Assembly: GCF_000787695.1 (NCBI RefSeq) | Contig: NZ_BBPH01000120.1 | Location: 1-32,816 of the forward strand | DNA length: 32,816 bases | Origin: Paracoccus sp. PAMC 22219 | GTDB taxonomy: Bacteria > Pseudomonadota > Alphaproteobacteria > Rhodobacterales > Rhodobacteraceae | Direction of reading: 5' to 3' | In this document: piece after piece, positions 7,699 through 14,981 of the stretch | Layout: each line of letters opens with the position of its first letter | Numbering within the stretch: position 1 is the first letter of the stretch | The notes under the pieces: generated by a model | Told to the model about the DNA's origin: nothing | What the model saw: only the letters and a program-made list of their open reading frames with translations | The model's database searches: none | Made by a program: the position numbers and the translations under genes

Positions 7699-8839
7699 CG
7701 TCGGGGTCCATGAAGGCCAGGCCCACGAAGGTCTGGTTCACATGCATGCCGCTGTGCTGTTCGCCATAGGTGTTGAAGCCCACGACCCGGTGGCGGCGGT
7801 ACAGGTCGGACATGCGATCGGTCAGCCCGGCGCGTTCCAGGGCCAGCCGCCGCAGGATGCAGTCAAAGGCCAGCACCATCAGCGGCGGCGCGGGCAGCGC
7901 CTCCAGCAGGTCGGAAAAGCCCTGGATCAGATCCTCGGACCGGCCAAGGGTCAGGACGGTGCCGGTGTCGATGGACGACATCAGCGACAGCCCGTCATCA
8001 TCGGTGATCGCGCTGATGGCGCGCACGTGATGACGCCCGCCCATGCGCAGCAGCAGGGGATGGCGGGCGAATTCGCTGGGCGTCAGGTCGGCGCGGCGCA
8101 GTCCGGTCAGGCGGGCGTATTCCAACGCAGCGGGTTCGGCGTTCAGCTCCAGGATGCGGCGCTTTTCGGGGATGGCGGCGGTGACCACCGCGCGGGTCGG
8201 GGTGGGGCTGAAATGGGCGAAGGTGACCTCGCGGATGGTCAGGTCCGTCTCGACCAGCAGGAACACCGCGACGCCCGACCGCACCGCCCCCTGCGCCAGC
8301 AGAGAGGTGCGCCGGAAATCCAGCCCGTCCCCCGCCGATCCGCCCAGCACCGGGACCGAGGGCAGGGCCGCGTCCAGCGTGGCCACCAGCGCATCCTCCT
8401 GTCCCGCCAACCCGTCGGTCAGCAGCAGGCCGAACAGATGACGCGTCGGATCGGGGATGAAATCGCGCGCCATCTGGCGCAGCTGCGCCATCCAGTCCGA
8501 CACCGGCAGCGCGGCCAGGTCCGGCAGGACCAGCGATGCGGCACGAAAATGACGCGCGGGAAACCCGATCGCGACGACGCTGTCGCTGGCATAGCCCTGC
8601 GGTCCGATCTCTCCGGCAGACGAACATCCGGCGATCACGCAGTCCGGCGGCAGATGCGGCGTCAGCCCGGATTGCAGCACGGCCAGATCATCGGCCTGCG
8701 CGCCGAACAACAGGACCAGCGCGGGATTGGTGCCGCGCAGGCCGTCCAGCAAGGTCGGGACCATGTCGGTCCCGCCGCGGTCGGCCTGCACAGCGACCGG
8801 CCCGGATGCGCCCTCCATCGCAGCCGGGTCGGTGTTCAT
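7688..8839 (-). CDS. FIST-domain sensor, NosP-like
   Basis: 383 residues with FIST_N and FIST_C regions and no signal peptide or membrane segment, so cytoplasmic. Typical landmarks are AGCSSAGEIGPQGY (about 70-83), PVLGGSAGDGLDF near the end of FIST_N, and the C-terminal RRHRVVGFNTYGEQHSGMHVNQTFVGLAF. FIST proteins encoded immediately before a NahK-type kinase include NosP of Pseudomonas, Vibrio and Legionella, a haem protein that senses nitric oxide and tunes the kinase. That gene pair is reproduced here, with an 11-base overlap with the kinase. The start ATG at 8839 shares its A with the stop of the response regulator gene (TGATG), and longer readings upstream are shadows. Several histidines (for example in GGRHHVRA) could be haem ligands; I cannot tell which. 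NO sensing is inferred from synteny. Confidence 0.8.
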   Translation of the reverse strand: MNTDPAAMEGASGPVAVQADRGGTDMVPTLLDGLRGTNPALVLLFGAQADDLAVLQSGLTPHLPPDCVIAGCSSAGEIGPQGYASDSVVAIGFPARHFRAASLVLPDLAALPVSDWMAQLRQMARDFIPDPTRHLFGLLLTDGLAGQEDALVATLDAALPSVPVLGGSAGDGLDFRRTSLLAQGAVRSGVAVFLLVETDLTIREVTFAHFSPTPTRAVVTAAIPEKRRILELNAEPAALEYARLTGLRRADLTPSEFARHPLLLRMGGRHHVRAISAITDDDGLSLMSSIDTGTVLTLGRSEDLIQGFSDLLEALPAPPLMVLAFDCILRRLALERAGLTDRMSDLYRRHRVVGFNTYGEQHSGMHVNQTFVGLAFMDPDDAA

Positions 8840-9546
8840 CAGCCGGCCTCGAACAACCGGATCGAATTGGCCAGCAGCACGGCCTGCGTGCGGCGGCGGG
8901 CGTTGATCTTGGACATGATCGCGGTGATGTGGGTCTTGACCGTGGCCTCGGCGATCGACAGCTCGTAGCTGATCTCCTTGTTGGCCTTGCCCTTGCAGAT
9001 CAGCCGCAGGATCTTCATCTGCTGCGGCGTCAGCGACGAAAACCGCCGGGCCAGTTCGGCCTTTGCGTCGTCGCCGGCGCTGTCCTGATCGGGCTGGTAC
9101 CCTTCGGGGGTGACGTGTTCGCCCTCCCACATGCGGCGCAGGCTGTCGACCAGCGCCTCTCGCGACAGCGACTTGCTGATATAGCCCTGTGCCCCTGCCG
9201 CCATCGCGGTCGAGATCATCGCCCCCTCCAGATCGGCCGAGATCATGGTGATCGGCACGCCCGGCAGCTGCCTGCGCAGCGTCACGATCCCTTCGGCCCC
9301 GCGCGCGTCGGGCAGGTTCAGGTCAAGGATCACGGCGTCGGGCGCACCCTGCACGCGGATCTGTTCGACCGCGGCACCAAGGCTGCGGGCGGTGCGGACG
9401 TTCTTCAGGCCAAAGCTGATCTTCAGCGTCAGGGCCAGCGCGTCGCACATCAAAGGATGGTCGTCGACGATCAGGATCTCGCGGACCTGGTCGGCGGTGG
9501 GTCGCGCTGACGGCACGGGACGCGCCTGCGTGGCGGCTGCTGTCAT
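8839..9546 (-). CDS. LuxR/NarL-type response regulator, AgmR/ErbR-like
   Basis: 235 residues. A receiver domain (about 23-140) has the acidic pair in LIVDDHP (Asp28, Asp29), the phospho-acceptor Asp75 in VILDLNLPD and Lys125 in YISKSLS. A LuxR helix-turn-helix follows (about 168-232) with SLTPQQMKILRLICKGKANKEIS and ATVKTHITAIMSKI. Overall it resembles the AgmR/ErbR regulators of PQQ-alcohol-dehydrogenase genes, and Paracoccus FlhR is a comparable protein; which is the ortholog cannot be settled here. The ATG at 9546 is preceded by GGGAGGAA and preferred over an in-frame ATG 60 bases upstream. It is the first gene of a three-gene unit with the FIST sensor and hybrid kinase, and lies directly after the PQQ operon. 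Likely targets are PQQ and quinoprotein promoters. Confidence 0.87.
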   Translation of the reverse strand: MTAAATQARPVPSARPTADQVREILIVDDHPLMCDALALTLKISFGLKNVRTARSLGAAVEQIRVQGAPDAVILDLNLPDARGAEGIVTLRRQLPGVPITMISADLEGAMISTAMAAGAQGYISKSLSREALVDSLRRMWEGEHVTPEGYQPDQDSAGDDAKAELARRFSSLTPQQMKILRLICKGKANKEISYELSIAEATVKTHITAIMSKINARRRTQAVLLANSIRLFEAG

Positions 9547-9606
9547 GGCATTCCTCCCTGGGTTCTGCCGGCTGCGACCCCTCCTCAAGGGCGCCGCCGT
9601 GGCCAC

Positions 9607-9634
9607 AGTCTAGGGCAGGGTGCACATAAAGCAA
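9607..9634 (-). promoter_or_regulatory. Candidate promoter of the response regulator/FIST/kinase unit
   Basis: On the minus strand TTGCTT (9634-9629) and TAGACT (9612-9607) are 16 bases apart, resembling -35 and -10 elements, about 60 bases ahead of the regulator ATG. It lies in the 120-base gap after the SoxYZ-like gene. The match is moderate and judged by eye only. Confidence 0.3.
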
Positions 9635-9643
9635 GCGCCATGC

Positions 9644-9659
9644 TCCGACGAAAGTCGGA
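9644..9659 (-). terminator. Small hairpin after the SoxYZ-like gene
   Basis: A 6-bp stem TCCGAC/GTCGGA with a 4-base loop lies 7 bases after the stop codon. No T-run follows, so it would be at most a weak terminator at the end of the pqq operon. Confidence 0.3.
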
Positions 9660-9666
9660 TGGCGAT

Positions 9667-10460
9667 CTAGCTTTTGTTGACCGTTCGTTCGCCCGGGGGA
9701 AAGCTTTCCGTCCAGATATTGCCGTCCGTATCCTCGACCCGGACATGGATCGGCTGGCCATCCGGTTGATAGCGAAAGCGGAACACCGGATCCTCGCTGA
9801 CCGAGATCCCCGCCGACATCGAGAACAGCAGTGCGTCACCCTGGCGCACATCCAGCCGGTCGATGAAGTGGGCGGGGATGTTCAGCAGCGTCACTTGGTC
9901 GCGCTGCAGGCCGGAAAAATTGGGGTGCCGGATCATCAGCGTGCCGATCTCCTCTCCGTCCCGCACCTCGCTGCGCCAGCGCATCTGGCCCATGGTCGCC
10001 TCGGTCGCGGCCATGTCCTTGCCCGCCGGCGCCGAACAGCCGCCCGCGGCCTTGACGAAGCGGCCGGCCATGACCTGCGCGCCGTCGGCCTGTGTCGCGA
10101 TGGCGCGGACGTCGGAATAGCTGTCGACCCGGACCCGGACCTCGAAATCCAGGGGCATCAGGCTGCGCCAAAGGCGTACTCGGCGGCGACGGGGGCGGGG
10201 TTTTCGTCGATGACCAGGGTCAGGGCGTCGATGGCGGGGGCGTCGGGCGCCTGCGTCAGCCGGATCGGCACGATGGCCGCGTCATGGGCGCGGGACGGCG
10301 CGTCCAGGTCCAGCACCGTCGCGTCCTGCGGCGGATCGGCGTCCAGGTCCATCACCGCGCCGCGCAGGTCTTCCCACGTGGGCGACGGTTGCAGCGCGTT
10401 GTCCTGCGCCATCGCAGGCGCGGCCAGCAACGCTGCCGTCAGGGTCAGCCACAGTCTCAT
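9667..10460 (-). CDS. Quinoprotein dehydrogenase-associated SoxYZ-like carrier, frameshifted as given
   Basis: Starts at the ATG at 10460 after GGGAGGA with a signal peptide MRLWLTLTAALLAAPAMAQ, so it is periplasmic. The first frame runs to YAFGAA and stops; losing the stop by adding one base near 10160-10162 continues directly as LMPLDFEVRVRVDSYSDVRAIA, giving 264 residues. The N-terminal half is SoxY-like, with a cysteine in the AAGGCSAPAG segment resembling the SoxY carrier cysteine, and the C-terminal half is SoxZ-like with TLLNIPAHFIDRL and SEDPVFRFRY. Fused SoxYZ-like carriers of this kind occur beside PQQ dehydrogenases and SoxH-like hydrolases, together called a quinoprotein relay system; their exact chemistry is not established. 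The SD overlaps the end of pqqE (stop 4 bases before), so it belongs to the pqq operon. Confidence 0.82.
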
Positions 10461-10464
10461 CGCC

Positions 10465-11601
10465 TTATCCTCCCTTGGACATCCTCCGATAGATGAACTC
10501 GGTGGTGGTGGCGGCCGCGTCCTCCTCGGCGCGTGCCACGACCCCCGCGTGCAGCGGAGATTTCGAACAGACCGGGTCGGTCGCCCGCGCGTCGCCCGCC
10601 AAGGCCATGGCCTGACAGCGGCAGCCGCCGAAATCGACGGACTTGCGGTCGCAACCGCGACAGGGTTCCGGCATCCAGGCGGTGCCGCGGAACGCATTGA
10701 AGCTGTCGGACAGGTGCCAGATGTCGGACAGGGACCGGTCCTGCACATTCTCGAACCGCATCCAGTCGATCGTCTGGGCGGCGTGGCAGGGCAGGACGGT
10801 GCCGTCCGGGCCGACGTTCAGCCCGGTCGAGCCCCAGCCCCCCATGCAGGCCTTGGGATAGATCGCGTGGTGATCGGCGGGGACATAGTCGATGACCATC
10901 CGCCCCCGCAGCCGGATGCGGGCGGCGTTCACCACCTGCCGCGCGAATTCGGCCTGTTCGCGTGTCGGCATCAGCGCGCCGCGGTTGCGGTCGGCCCATC
11001 CGTGGAACTGGACGGTGGCGACCTCGATCCGGCGGGCGCCAAGGCGTTCGGCCAGGTCCACCATGTCGGGCAGGCGGTCCATGTTCTGGCGGTGGACGAC
11101 CGCATTGATCGTCAGCGGAAAGCCGATTTCCGTGACCCAATCGCTGAAGGCCATCTTCTTGTCCCAAGACCCCGGATGGCCGCTGATCCGGTCGGCCATG
11201 TCGGGGCGGATGCCCTGCAGGGACAGCTGGACATGGTCCACGCCCGCCCGGTCCAACTCGATCAGCCGATCGCGGGTTATGCCGATGCCGGAGGTGATCA
11301 GGTTCACGTACAGCCCCGCATCGCGGGCATGCCCCACGATCTGCGCCAGATCCTTGCGCGCACCGGGTTCCCCGCCCGAGATATGGACCTGCAGCACGCC
11401 CAGATCGGCCGCCTGCCGGAACACCCGGCCCCAGTCGTCGGCGCTGATCTCCTTGGCCGCCCGGACCAGATCGACCGGGTTGGAGCAATAGGGGCAGGCC
11501 AGCGGACAGCGATGCGTGACCTCGGCGAGCATCGCCATGGGCAGGCCGGGGGTGACGGGGTTGCCGTCCAGGTCGCGCGGCTGGTGCTGCTGGTCCTTCA
11601 T
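10465..11601 (-). CDS. pqqE: PQQ biosynthesis radical SAM enzyme PqqE
   Basis: 378 residues. PqqE makes the carbon-carbon bond between the glutamate and tyrosine side chains of PqqA, the first step in building pyrroloquinoline quinone. The radical-SAM cluster motif is C-x3-C-x2-C (Cys32, Cys36, Cys39 in RCPLACPYCS), followed by HISGGEPGARKDL for SAM contact. The C-terminal SPASM region has CMGGWGS and the cluster-binding PEPCRGCDRKSVDFGGCRCQA. Start ATG at 11601 overlaps the pqqD stop by 4 bases (ATGA), which indicates coupled translation; PqqD is the chaperone that hands PqqA to PqqE. The stop codon lies inside the ribosome-binding site of the SoxYZ-like gene. Confidence 0.97.
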   Translation of the reverse strand: MKDQQHQPRDLDGNPVTPGLPMAMLAEVTHRCPLACPYCSNPVDLVRAAKEISADDWGRVFRQAADLGVLQVHISGGEPGARKDLAQIVGHARDAGLYVNLITSGIGITRDRLIELDRAGVDHVQLSLQGIRPDMADRISGHPGSWDKKMAFSDWVTEIGFPLTINAVVHRQNMDRLPDMVDLAERLGARRIEVATVQFHGWADRNRGALMPTREQAEFARQVVNAARIRLRGRMVIDYVPADHHAIYPKACMGGWGSTGLNVGPDGTVLPCHAAQTIDWMRFENVQDRSLSDIWHLSDSFNAFRGTAWMPEPCRGCDRKSVDFGGCRCQAMALAGDARATDPVCSKSPLHAGVVARAEEDAAATTTEFIYRRMSKGG

Positions 11602-11891
11602 GCGGCGTCCTTCAGAAAGACCATTCGCCGTTCGATCAGCCCGGTCAGGAAATCGCGCACGTCGCCGCCGATCTGTTCGACCGGCGCGTTGTAACGTGCG
11701 GCCAGGTCCCGGACGATCCGGTCCAGGCTGCGGGCGCCGTCCAGTTCGGACAGGATCGCCTCTCCGATCTGGTCCAACTGCAGGGCGCGTTCGGGGGCCT
11801 GCAGCACACGGATGCCGCGCACGCGGTCGCCCTGCAACCGCACGCCGCGCGGCAGATAGGGGATGTCGTCGGGTCCGATCAGCGCGGTCAT
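11598..11891 (-). CDS. pqqD: PqqA-binding chaperone PqqD
   Basis: 97 residues, the normal size of this peptide-chaperone (a RiPP recognition element), which binds PqqA and presents it to PqqE. Landmarks are PYLPRGVRLQGDRVRGIRVLQAPERALQLDQIGEAIL and the winged-helix part DRIVRDLAARYNAPVEQIGGDVRDFL. It is joined at both ends by 4-base ATGA overlaps, with pqqC before and pqqE after, so the three should be made in similar amounts. The gene is intact and separate, not fused to PqqC as in some methylotrophs. Confidence 0.95.
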   Translation of the reverse strand: MTALIGPDDIPYLPRGVRLQGDRVRGIRVLQAPERALQLDQIGEAILSELDGARSLDRIVRDLAARYNAPVEQIGGDVRDFLTGLIERRMVFLKDAA

Positions 11892-12640
11892 GCGCGCATC
11901 CCCTGGCCGGGCTGCCAGGCGCCGGGGGGTGTGCGTCCCTCGACATAGCCGTTCCACAGCGCATCCAGCTGCGCCCACAGCACGTCGGTCTTGAAGGTCA
12001 GGGCGGCGGCGGCGGCGTCCTGTTTCTCCAGCGTGTCGGCATGGGTCAGCACGTAATCCAGGCCGAACTTGACGTCCTCGGGCGCCTCGGTCAGGCGTTT
12101 CTTGAAATAGGACAGGCTGCTGTCATCGGCGAAATCGTAATGCTGCAGCAAACCCTCGATCCGCTGGGCGTGGATGCGGGGCGCAAACAGTTCAGTCAGG
12201 CTGGCGGCGACCGCGTCCAGCAGCGGCATGTCGCGCACGAAGCGGACGTAGGCGTCCACCGCGAAACGCGTCGCCGGCATGATGCCCACGCCCGATGCGA
12301 CATAGTCGGGGTCCAGCCCCACCGCCTGCGCCAGGGCCAGCCAGCGGCGGATGCCGCCGCCCTCGGTCTGGCCGCCGTCGTGATCCTCGATCCGCTTGCG
12401 CCAGGCGCGGCGCAGGTCGGGATCCTCGACCCGGCTCATGAAGGCGGCGTCCTTCATGGGGATGCGCGACTGGTACATCCAGCGATTGATGACCCAGGCC
12501 CGAACCTCGTCCGGGGTGCATTGGCCCCCATGCAGGCGGGCGTGGAACGGGTGGCGGTCGTGATAGCGTTCGGCCCCGATGGCGCGCAGGCGGGCCTCGA
12601 AATCCTGGCGCGATTGGGCGGTGGCTTGGATGTCCTTCAC
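11888..12640 (-). CDS. pqqC: Pyrroloquinoline-quinone synthase PqqC
   Basis: 250 residues, the standard length. PqqC catalyses the last step, ring closure and oxygen-dependent oxidation of the precursor to PQQ, without a metal cofactor. Visible family patterns are YHDRHPFHARLHGG, VINRWMYQSRIPMKDAAFMS, RIEDHDG and SSLSYFKKRL. The long upstream frame is out of family, and the protein begins at GTG (12640-12638), whose GTGA overlaps the pqqB stop. That start gives VKDIQATAQSRQDFE, matching the usual N-terminus. Oxygen dependence of this step is worth remembering given the NO-sensor neighbours. Confidence 0.96.
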   Translation of the reverse strand: MKDIQATAQSRQDFEARLRAIGAERYHDRHPFHARLHGGQCTPDEVRAWVINRWMYQSRIPMKDAAFMSRVEDPDLRRAWRKRIEDHDGGQTEGGGIRRWLALAQAVGLDPDYVASGVGIMPATRFAVDAYVRFVRDMPLLDAVAASLTELFAPRIHAQRIEGLLQHYDFADDSSLSYFKKRLTEAPEDVKFGLDYVLTHADTLEKQDAAAAALTFKTDVLWAQLDALWNGYVEGRTPPGAWQPGQGMRA

Positions 12641-13518
12641 AGCGTGATCTCCATTCCGTCGCGGGCGACCTGCCAGCCCTGGGCTGCGGCATCCGCCGCC
12701 TGCGGGCTGGCCGGGTCGGTCAGCGGGTTCGAATTGTTCATGTGCACGAAAATGCGTTGGCCAAGCGGTGTGTCGGCCAAGGCGGGCATCGTGTCGGTCA
12801 CCGCCATGTGCCCCATGCGACGGCCGGTCTTGCGGCCCAGGCCCATGCGGATCATCTCGTCGTCGTCCCACAGGGTGCCGTCGAAGAACAGCGCATCGGC
12901 CCCCGCGATCCGGTCGCGCAGCCAGTCAGGCATGTCCGCGCAGCCGGGGATATAGAAGGCCCGCCTGTCCGACGTCCGCAATTCGACGCCGACGGTGGTC
13001 TCTCCGATCAGGCCGGTCTCGACGGTGGCGCCTTCCTGGTAAAGGGGCACCTTGCCGGGCACGGCGAACAGCGTCGCGGTCAGGCCGGGCGTCAGCGGGA
13101 TGGTCTGGTCCAGCGCCACGGTCCGGCGCGGCACGAATTCGGGGTTCACCGCCGCCATCATCGGGTTCGCCGCCAGCGCATCGTGGATCGCCTGCGTGGC
13201 GAACAGATCAAAGGGCTGGCTTTCCCGCAGCGTCAGCAGCCCCGCCACGTGATCGATGTCGCCGTTGGTGACCAGAACCGACCGCAACGGCATGGTCCGC
13301 GGGCCGGTCGGGTGCAGCGCCGGCGTTGCCGCAAGCTGTGCCCGGATATCGGGCGAGGCGTTCAGGATGGCCCAGTCCCGCCCATCGGCGCTGACCGCGA
13401 CAGAGCTTTGGGTCATAGACGGAATCCGCCCGGCACGCGCCGCGTCGCAATTGCCGCAGCCGCAGTTCCATTGCGGCAGACCGCCGCCCGCCGCCGCCCC
13501 AAGGATGATGATCCGCAT
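12637..13518 (-). CDS. pqqB: PQQ biosynthesis protein PqqB
   Basis: 293 residues of the metallo-beta-lactamase fold. PqqB is reported to hydroxylate the tyrosine part of the cross-linked Glu-Tyr intermediate. It starts MRIIILGAAAGGGLPQWNCGCGNC, with the Cys-rich zinc site near residues 18-24, and has TNGDIDHVAGLLTLRE in place of a full HxHxDH motif, as is usual for PqqB. Other typical segments are FYIPGCADM and LFFDGTLWDDDEM. It is separated from pqqA by about 80 bases containing a strong hairpin, but overlaps pqqC by 4 bases. Confidence 0.95.
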   Translation of the reverse strand: MRIIILGAAAGGGLPQWNCGCGNCDAARAGRIPSMTQSSVAVSADGRDWAILNASPDIRAQLAATPALHPTGPRTMPLRSVLVTNGDIDHVAGLLTLRESQPFDLFATQAIHDALAANPMMAAVNPEFVPRRTVALDQTIPLTPGLTATLFAVPGKVPLYQEGATVETGLIGETTVGVELRTSDRRAFYIPGCADMPDWLRDRIAGADALFFDGTLWDDDEMIRMGLGRKTGRRMGHMAVTDTMPALADTPLGQRIFVHMNNSNPLTDPASPQAADAAAQGWQVARDGMEITL

Positions 13519-13536
13519 CGGATGTCGTGCCTTACG

Positions 13537-13572
13537 ATAAGAAAGCCCCGCCCGAACGAATTCGGACGGGGC
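13537..13572 (-). terminator. Partial terminator/attenuator between pqqA and pqqB
   Basis: A 12-bp inverted repeat with one mismatch (13545-13556 with 13561-13572, loop of 4 bases) begins about 25 bases after the pqqA stop. On the minus strand it is followed by TTTCTTAT, a T-rich tail typical of intrinsic terminators. Some read-through must occur because pqqB follows with no obvious promoter of its own. This would yield more pqqA than pqqBCDE transcript, as reported for other PQQ operons. Confidence 0.65.
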
Positions 13573-13596
13573 CGCATTCCTGCCTGTGGAACAGGC

Positions 13597-13689
13597 TCAG
13601 AACAGGACGGGCTCGTCCTCGGCGGGTGCGTACATGTTGATTTCCATGCCGCAAGCGATCTCGGTCAGGATAGGTTTGGTCCAGGCCAT
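13597..13689 (-). CDS. pqqA: PQQ precursor peptide PqqA
   Basis: A 30-residue peptide, MAWTKPILTEIACGMEINMY followed by APAEDEPVLF. It carries the obligatory Glu16-x3-Tyr20 motif (EINMY), the two residues joined and trimmed to form PQQ. AGGAGGA lies about 7 bases before the ATG at 13689. It is the first gene of the pqq operon and the substrate of PqqE/PqqD. The gene is too short for most gene callers, but the motif, ribosome-binding site and position leave little doubt. A hairpin with a T-rich tail follows it. Confidence 0.97.
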   Translation of the reverse strand: MAWTKPILTEIACGMEINMYAPAEDEPVLF

Positions 13690-13747
13690 GTTGTGCTCCT
13701 CCTACATGCCGGTGGCGCCGCTACAGAAGGCGACTGGATTCAAATCT

Positions 13748-13753
13748 AGTATA
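13748..13753 (-). promoter_or_regulatory. Candidate -10 element upstream of pqqA
   Basis: TATACT on the minus strand, about 60 bases before the pqqA ATG. A poor -35 candidate (TTGTCG) lies 19 bases upstream, which suggests an activator-dependent promoter. The 146-base gap to the divergent metallo-hydrolase must hold promoters for both directions. The response regulator encoded downstream is an obvious candidate activator, but no binding site could be identified. Confidence 0.35.
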
Positions 13754-13835
13754 GAGACAGGATGAATCAACACGACAAAGGTCGCAAAGCCGTGACCATT
13801 TCGTGATGATGTGCTGGAAAAGGGGTCTTGGGGCG

Positions 13836-14894
13836 ATGTTTCACCTGGTTCTGGGCGTCTGTCTGGCGATGGCGGCCGATCAATGCGGCCAGGTTCTGCT
13901 GCCCCAGGGCGATTCGGAATCGGTCCAGGGGTGTCAGGCGCAGGCCGCACAGGTCGCGGAGGCGTGGCTGGCGGCGCGGCCCGACCTGACCGGCGCTGCG
14001 CCGGAATGCCGCGCCAATGCCGATCTGCCCGCGCTGGACCTGCAGCAGGTCGCGCCGGGCGTCCATGTCCATTTCGGCGCGTCGCACCAGATGGAGGAGA
14101 CCGTCGACGGGCGCATCGCCAACCTGGGGGTGATCGTCGGTCGCGACGCGGTGGCGGTGATCGATGCGGGCGTGTCGCGGGCGCAGGGGCAGGACCTGTA
14201 CGTGGCGATCCGGCGGCTGACCGACCTGCCCGTGCGGCACCTGATCCTGACGCACATGCATCCCGACCACGTCCTGGGCGCCGCGGTCCTGTCCGAGGCC
14301 GGTGCCCGCATCACCGCGCATCACGCCCTGCCGCAGGCGCTGCAGGCGCGGTCGGCGGGCTATCTGGACGCGCTGGTCGGTCTGTATCCGGCCCCCGACT
14401 GGATCGGCACGCAGGTGGTGATGCCCGACGACTTGGTCGACGACCGGCAGGAGATCGACCTGGGCGACCGGGTACTGCTGCTGCGGGCGTTTCCCGCGGC
14501 CCATACCGACAGCGATCTGACGGTGCTGGACCAGGCGACCGGCACGCTGTTCACCGGCGATCTGCTGTTTCGCGACCTGACGCCGGTCGTGGACGGATCG
14601 CTGACGGGATGGCTGGAATGGCTGGACAGCGACCCCGCCCGCGGCGCACGCTTGATCGTGCCGGGGCACGGGCCCGCCAGCGAATCATGGGCCGACGCAT
14701 CCGCCCCGCAGGCAGCGCTATTGAAAGCGCTTGCAAGCCTGACACGGCAGGCCATCGGCGACGGGCTGGCCCTGTCGCAGGCCGTTCCTGTCATCGTCAA
14801 AGCCTTGCAGCCGATGCAGAATTCATGGAATTCCTATCCAGAGACAGTGGCGCGCAATGCGACTGCCGCCTACAAGGAACTGGAGTGGGAATGA
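13836..14894 (+). CDS. Quinoprotein relay system zinc metallo-hydrolase (SoxH-like)
   Basis: 352 residues from the ATG at 13836, which gives a signal peptide MFHLVLGVCLAMA; further starts at 13803-13809 would put a charged stretch before it. The metallo-beta-lactamase zinc motif is LTHMHPDHVLG (HxHxDH), followed by a His in AAHTDSDLTV and an Asp in FTGDLLF, then VPGHGPAS. This exported hydrolase family accompanies PQQ dehydrogenases and SoxYZ-like carriers, where it is thought to act with the carrier. It resembles SoxH. It is transcribed away from pqqA, and the intended partner is the SoxYZ-like gene at the end of the pqq operon. Its 3' part contains a LacI-type palindrome (14721-14736) at a run of rare codons. 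Confidence 0.83.
   Translation: MFHLVLGVCLAMAADQCGQVLLPQGDSESVQGCQAQAAQVAEAWLAARPDLTGAAPECRANADLPALDLQQVAPGVHVHFGASHQMEETVDGRIANLGVIVGRDAVAVIDAGVSRAQGQDLYVAIRRLTDLPVRHLILTHMHPDHVLGAAVLSEAGARITAHHALPQALQARSAGYLDALVGLYPAPDWIGTQVVMPDDLVDDRQEIDLGDRVLLLRAFPAAHTDSDLTVLDQATGTLFTGDLLFRDLTPVVDGSLTGWLEWLDSDPARGARLIVPGHGPASESWADASAPQAALLKALASLTRQAIGDGLALSQAVPVIVKALQPMQNSWNSYPETVARNATAAYKELEWE
14721..14736. promoter_or_regulatory. LacI-family operator-like palindrome inside the metallo-hydrolase gene
   Basis: TTGAAAGCGCTTGCAA is a 16-bp palindrome with one mismatched pair and the AAGCGCTT core typical of LacI/GalR operators, including those reported for alpha-glucoside regulators. It lies about 245 bases before aglE, in the coding region of the upstream gene, where the codons (cta ttg aaa gcg ctt gca agc) are unusual for this GC-rich genome. 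No LacI-type gene is present in the window. Confidence 0.5.
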
Positions 14895-14930
14895 GAAGCG
14901 TTTGACAGGATCGACAGAACTGGCAAATGT
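14892..14930 (+). promoter_or_regulatory. Candidate promoter of the agl operon with a degenerate operator
   Basis: A perfect -35 TTGACA lies at 14902-14907, with only a weak -10 (AAATGT or AATGTT) 17-18 bases further on. TGAGAAGCGTTTGACA (14892-14907) overlaps it and matches the upstream LacI-type palindrome at 10 of 16 positions. That would allow repression by blocking -35 binding, perhaps with DNA looping. Confidence 0.4.
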
Positions 14931-14981
14931 TCGCGTTAACATCCGGGCGCAAAAGGTCCGGGGACTTTCAGGGAGGAAGAC

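Noticed and set aside
13689..13836. FNR/NNR-type TTGAT-N4-ATCAA sites near pqqA and the regulator unit
   Set aside because: Searched by eye because of the NO hypothesis; only half-sites such as TTGATT were seen.
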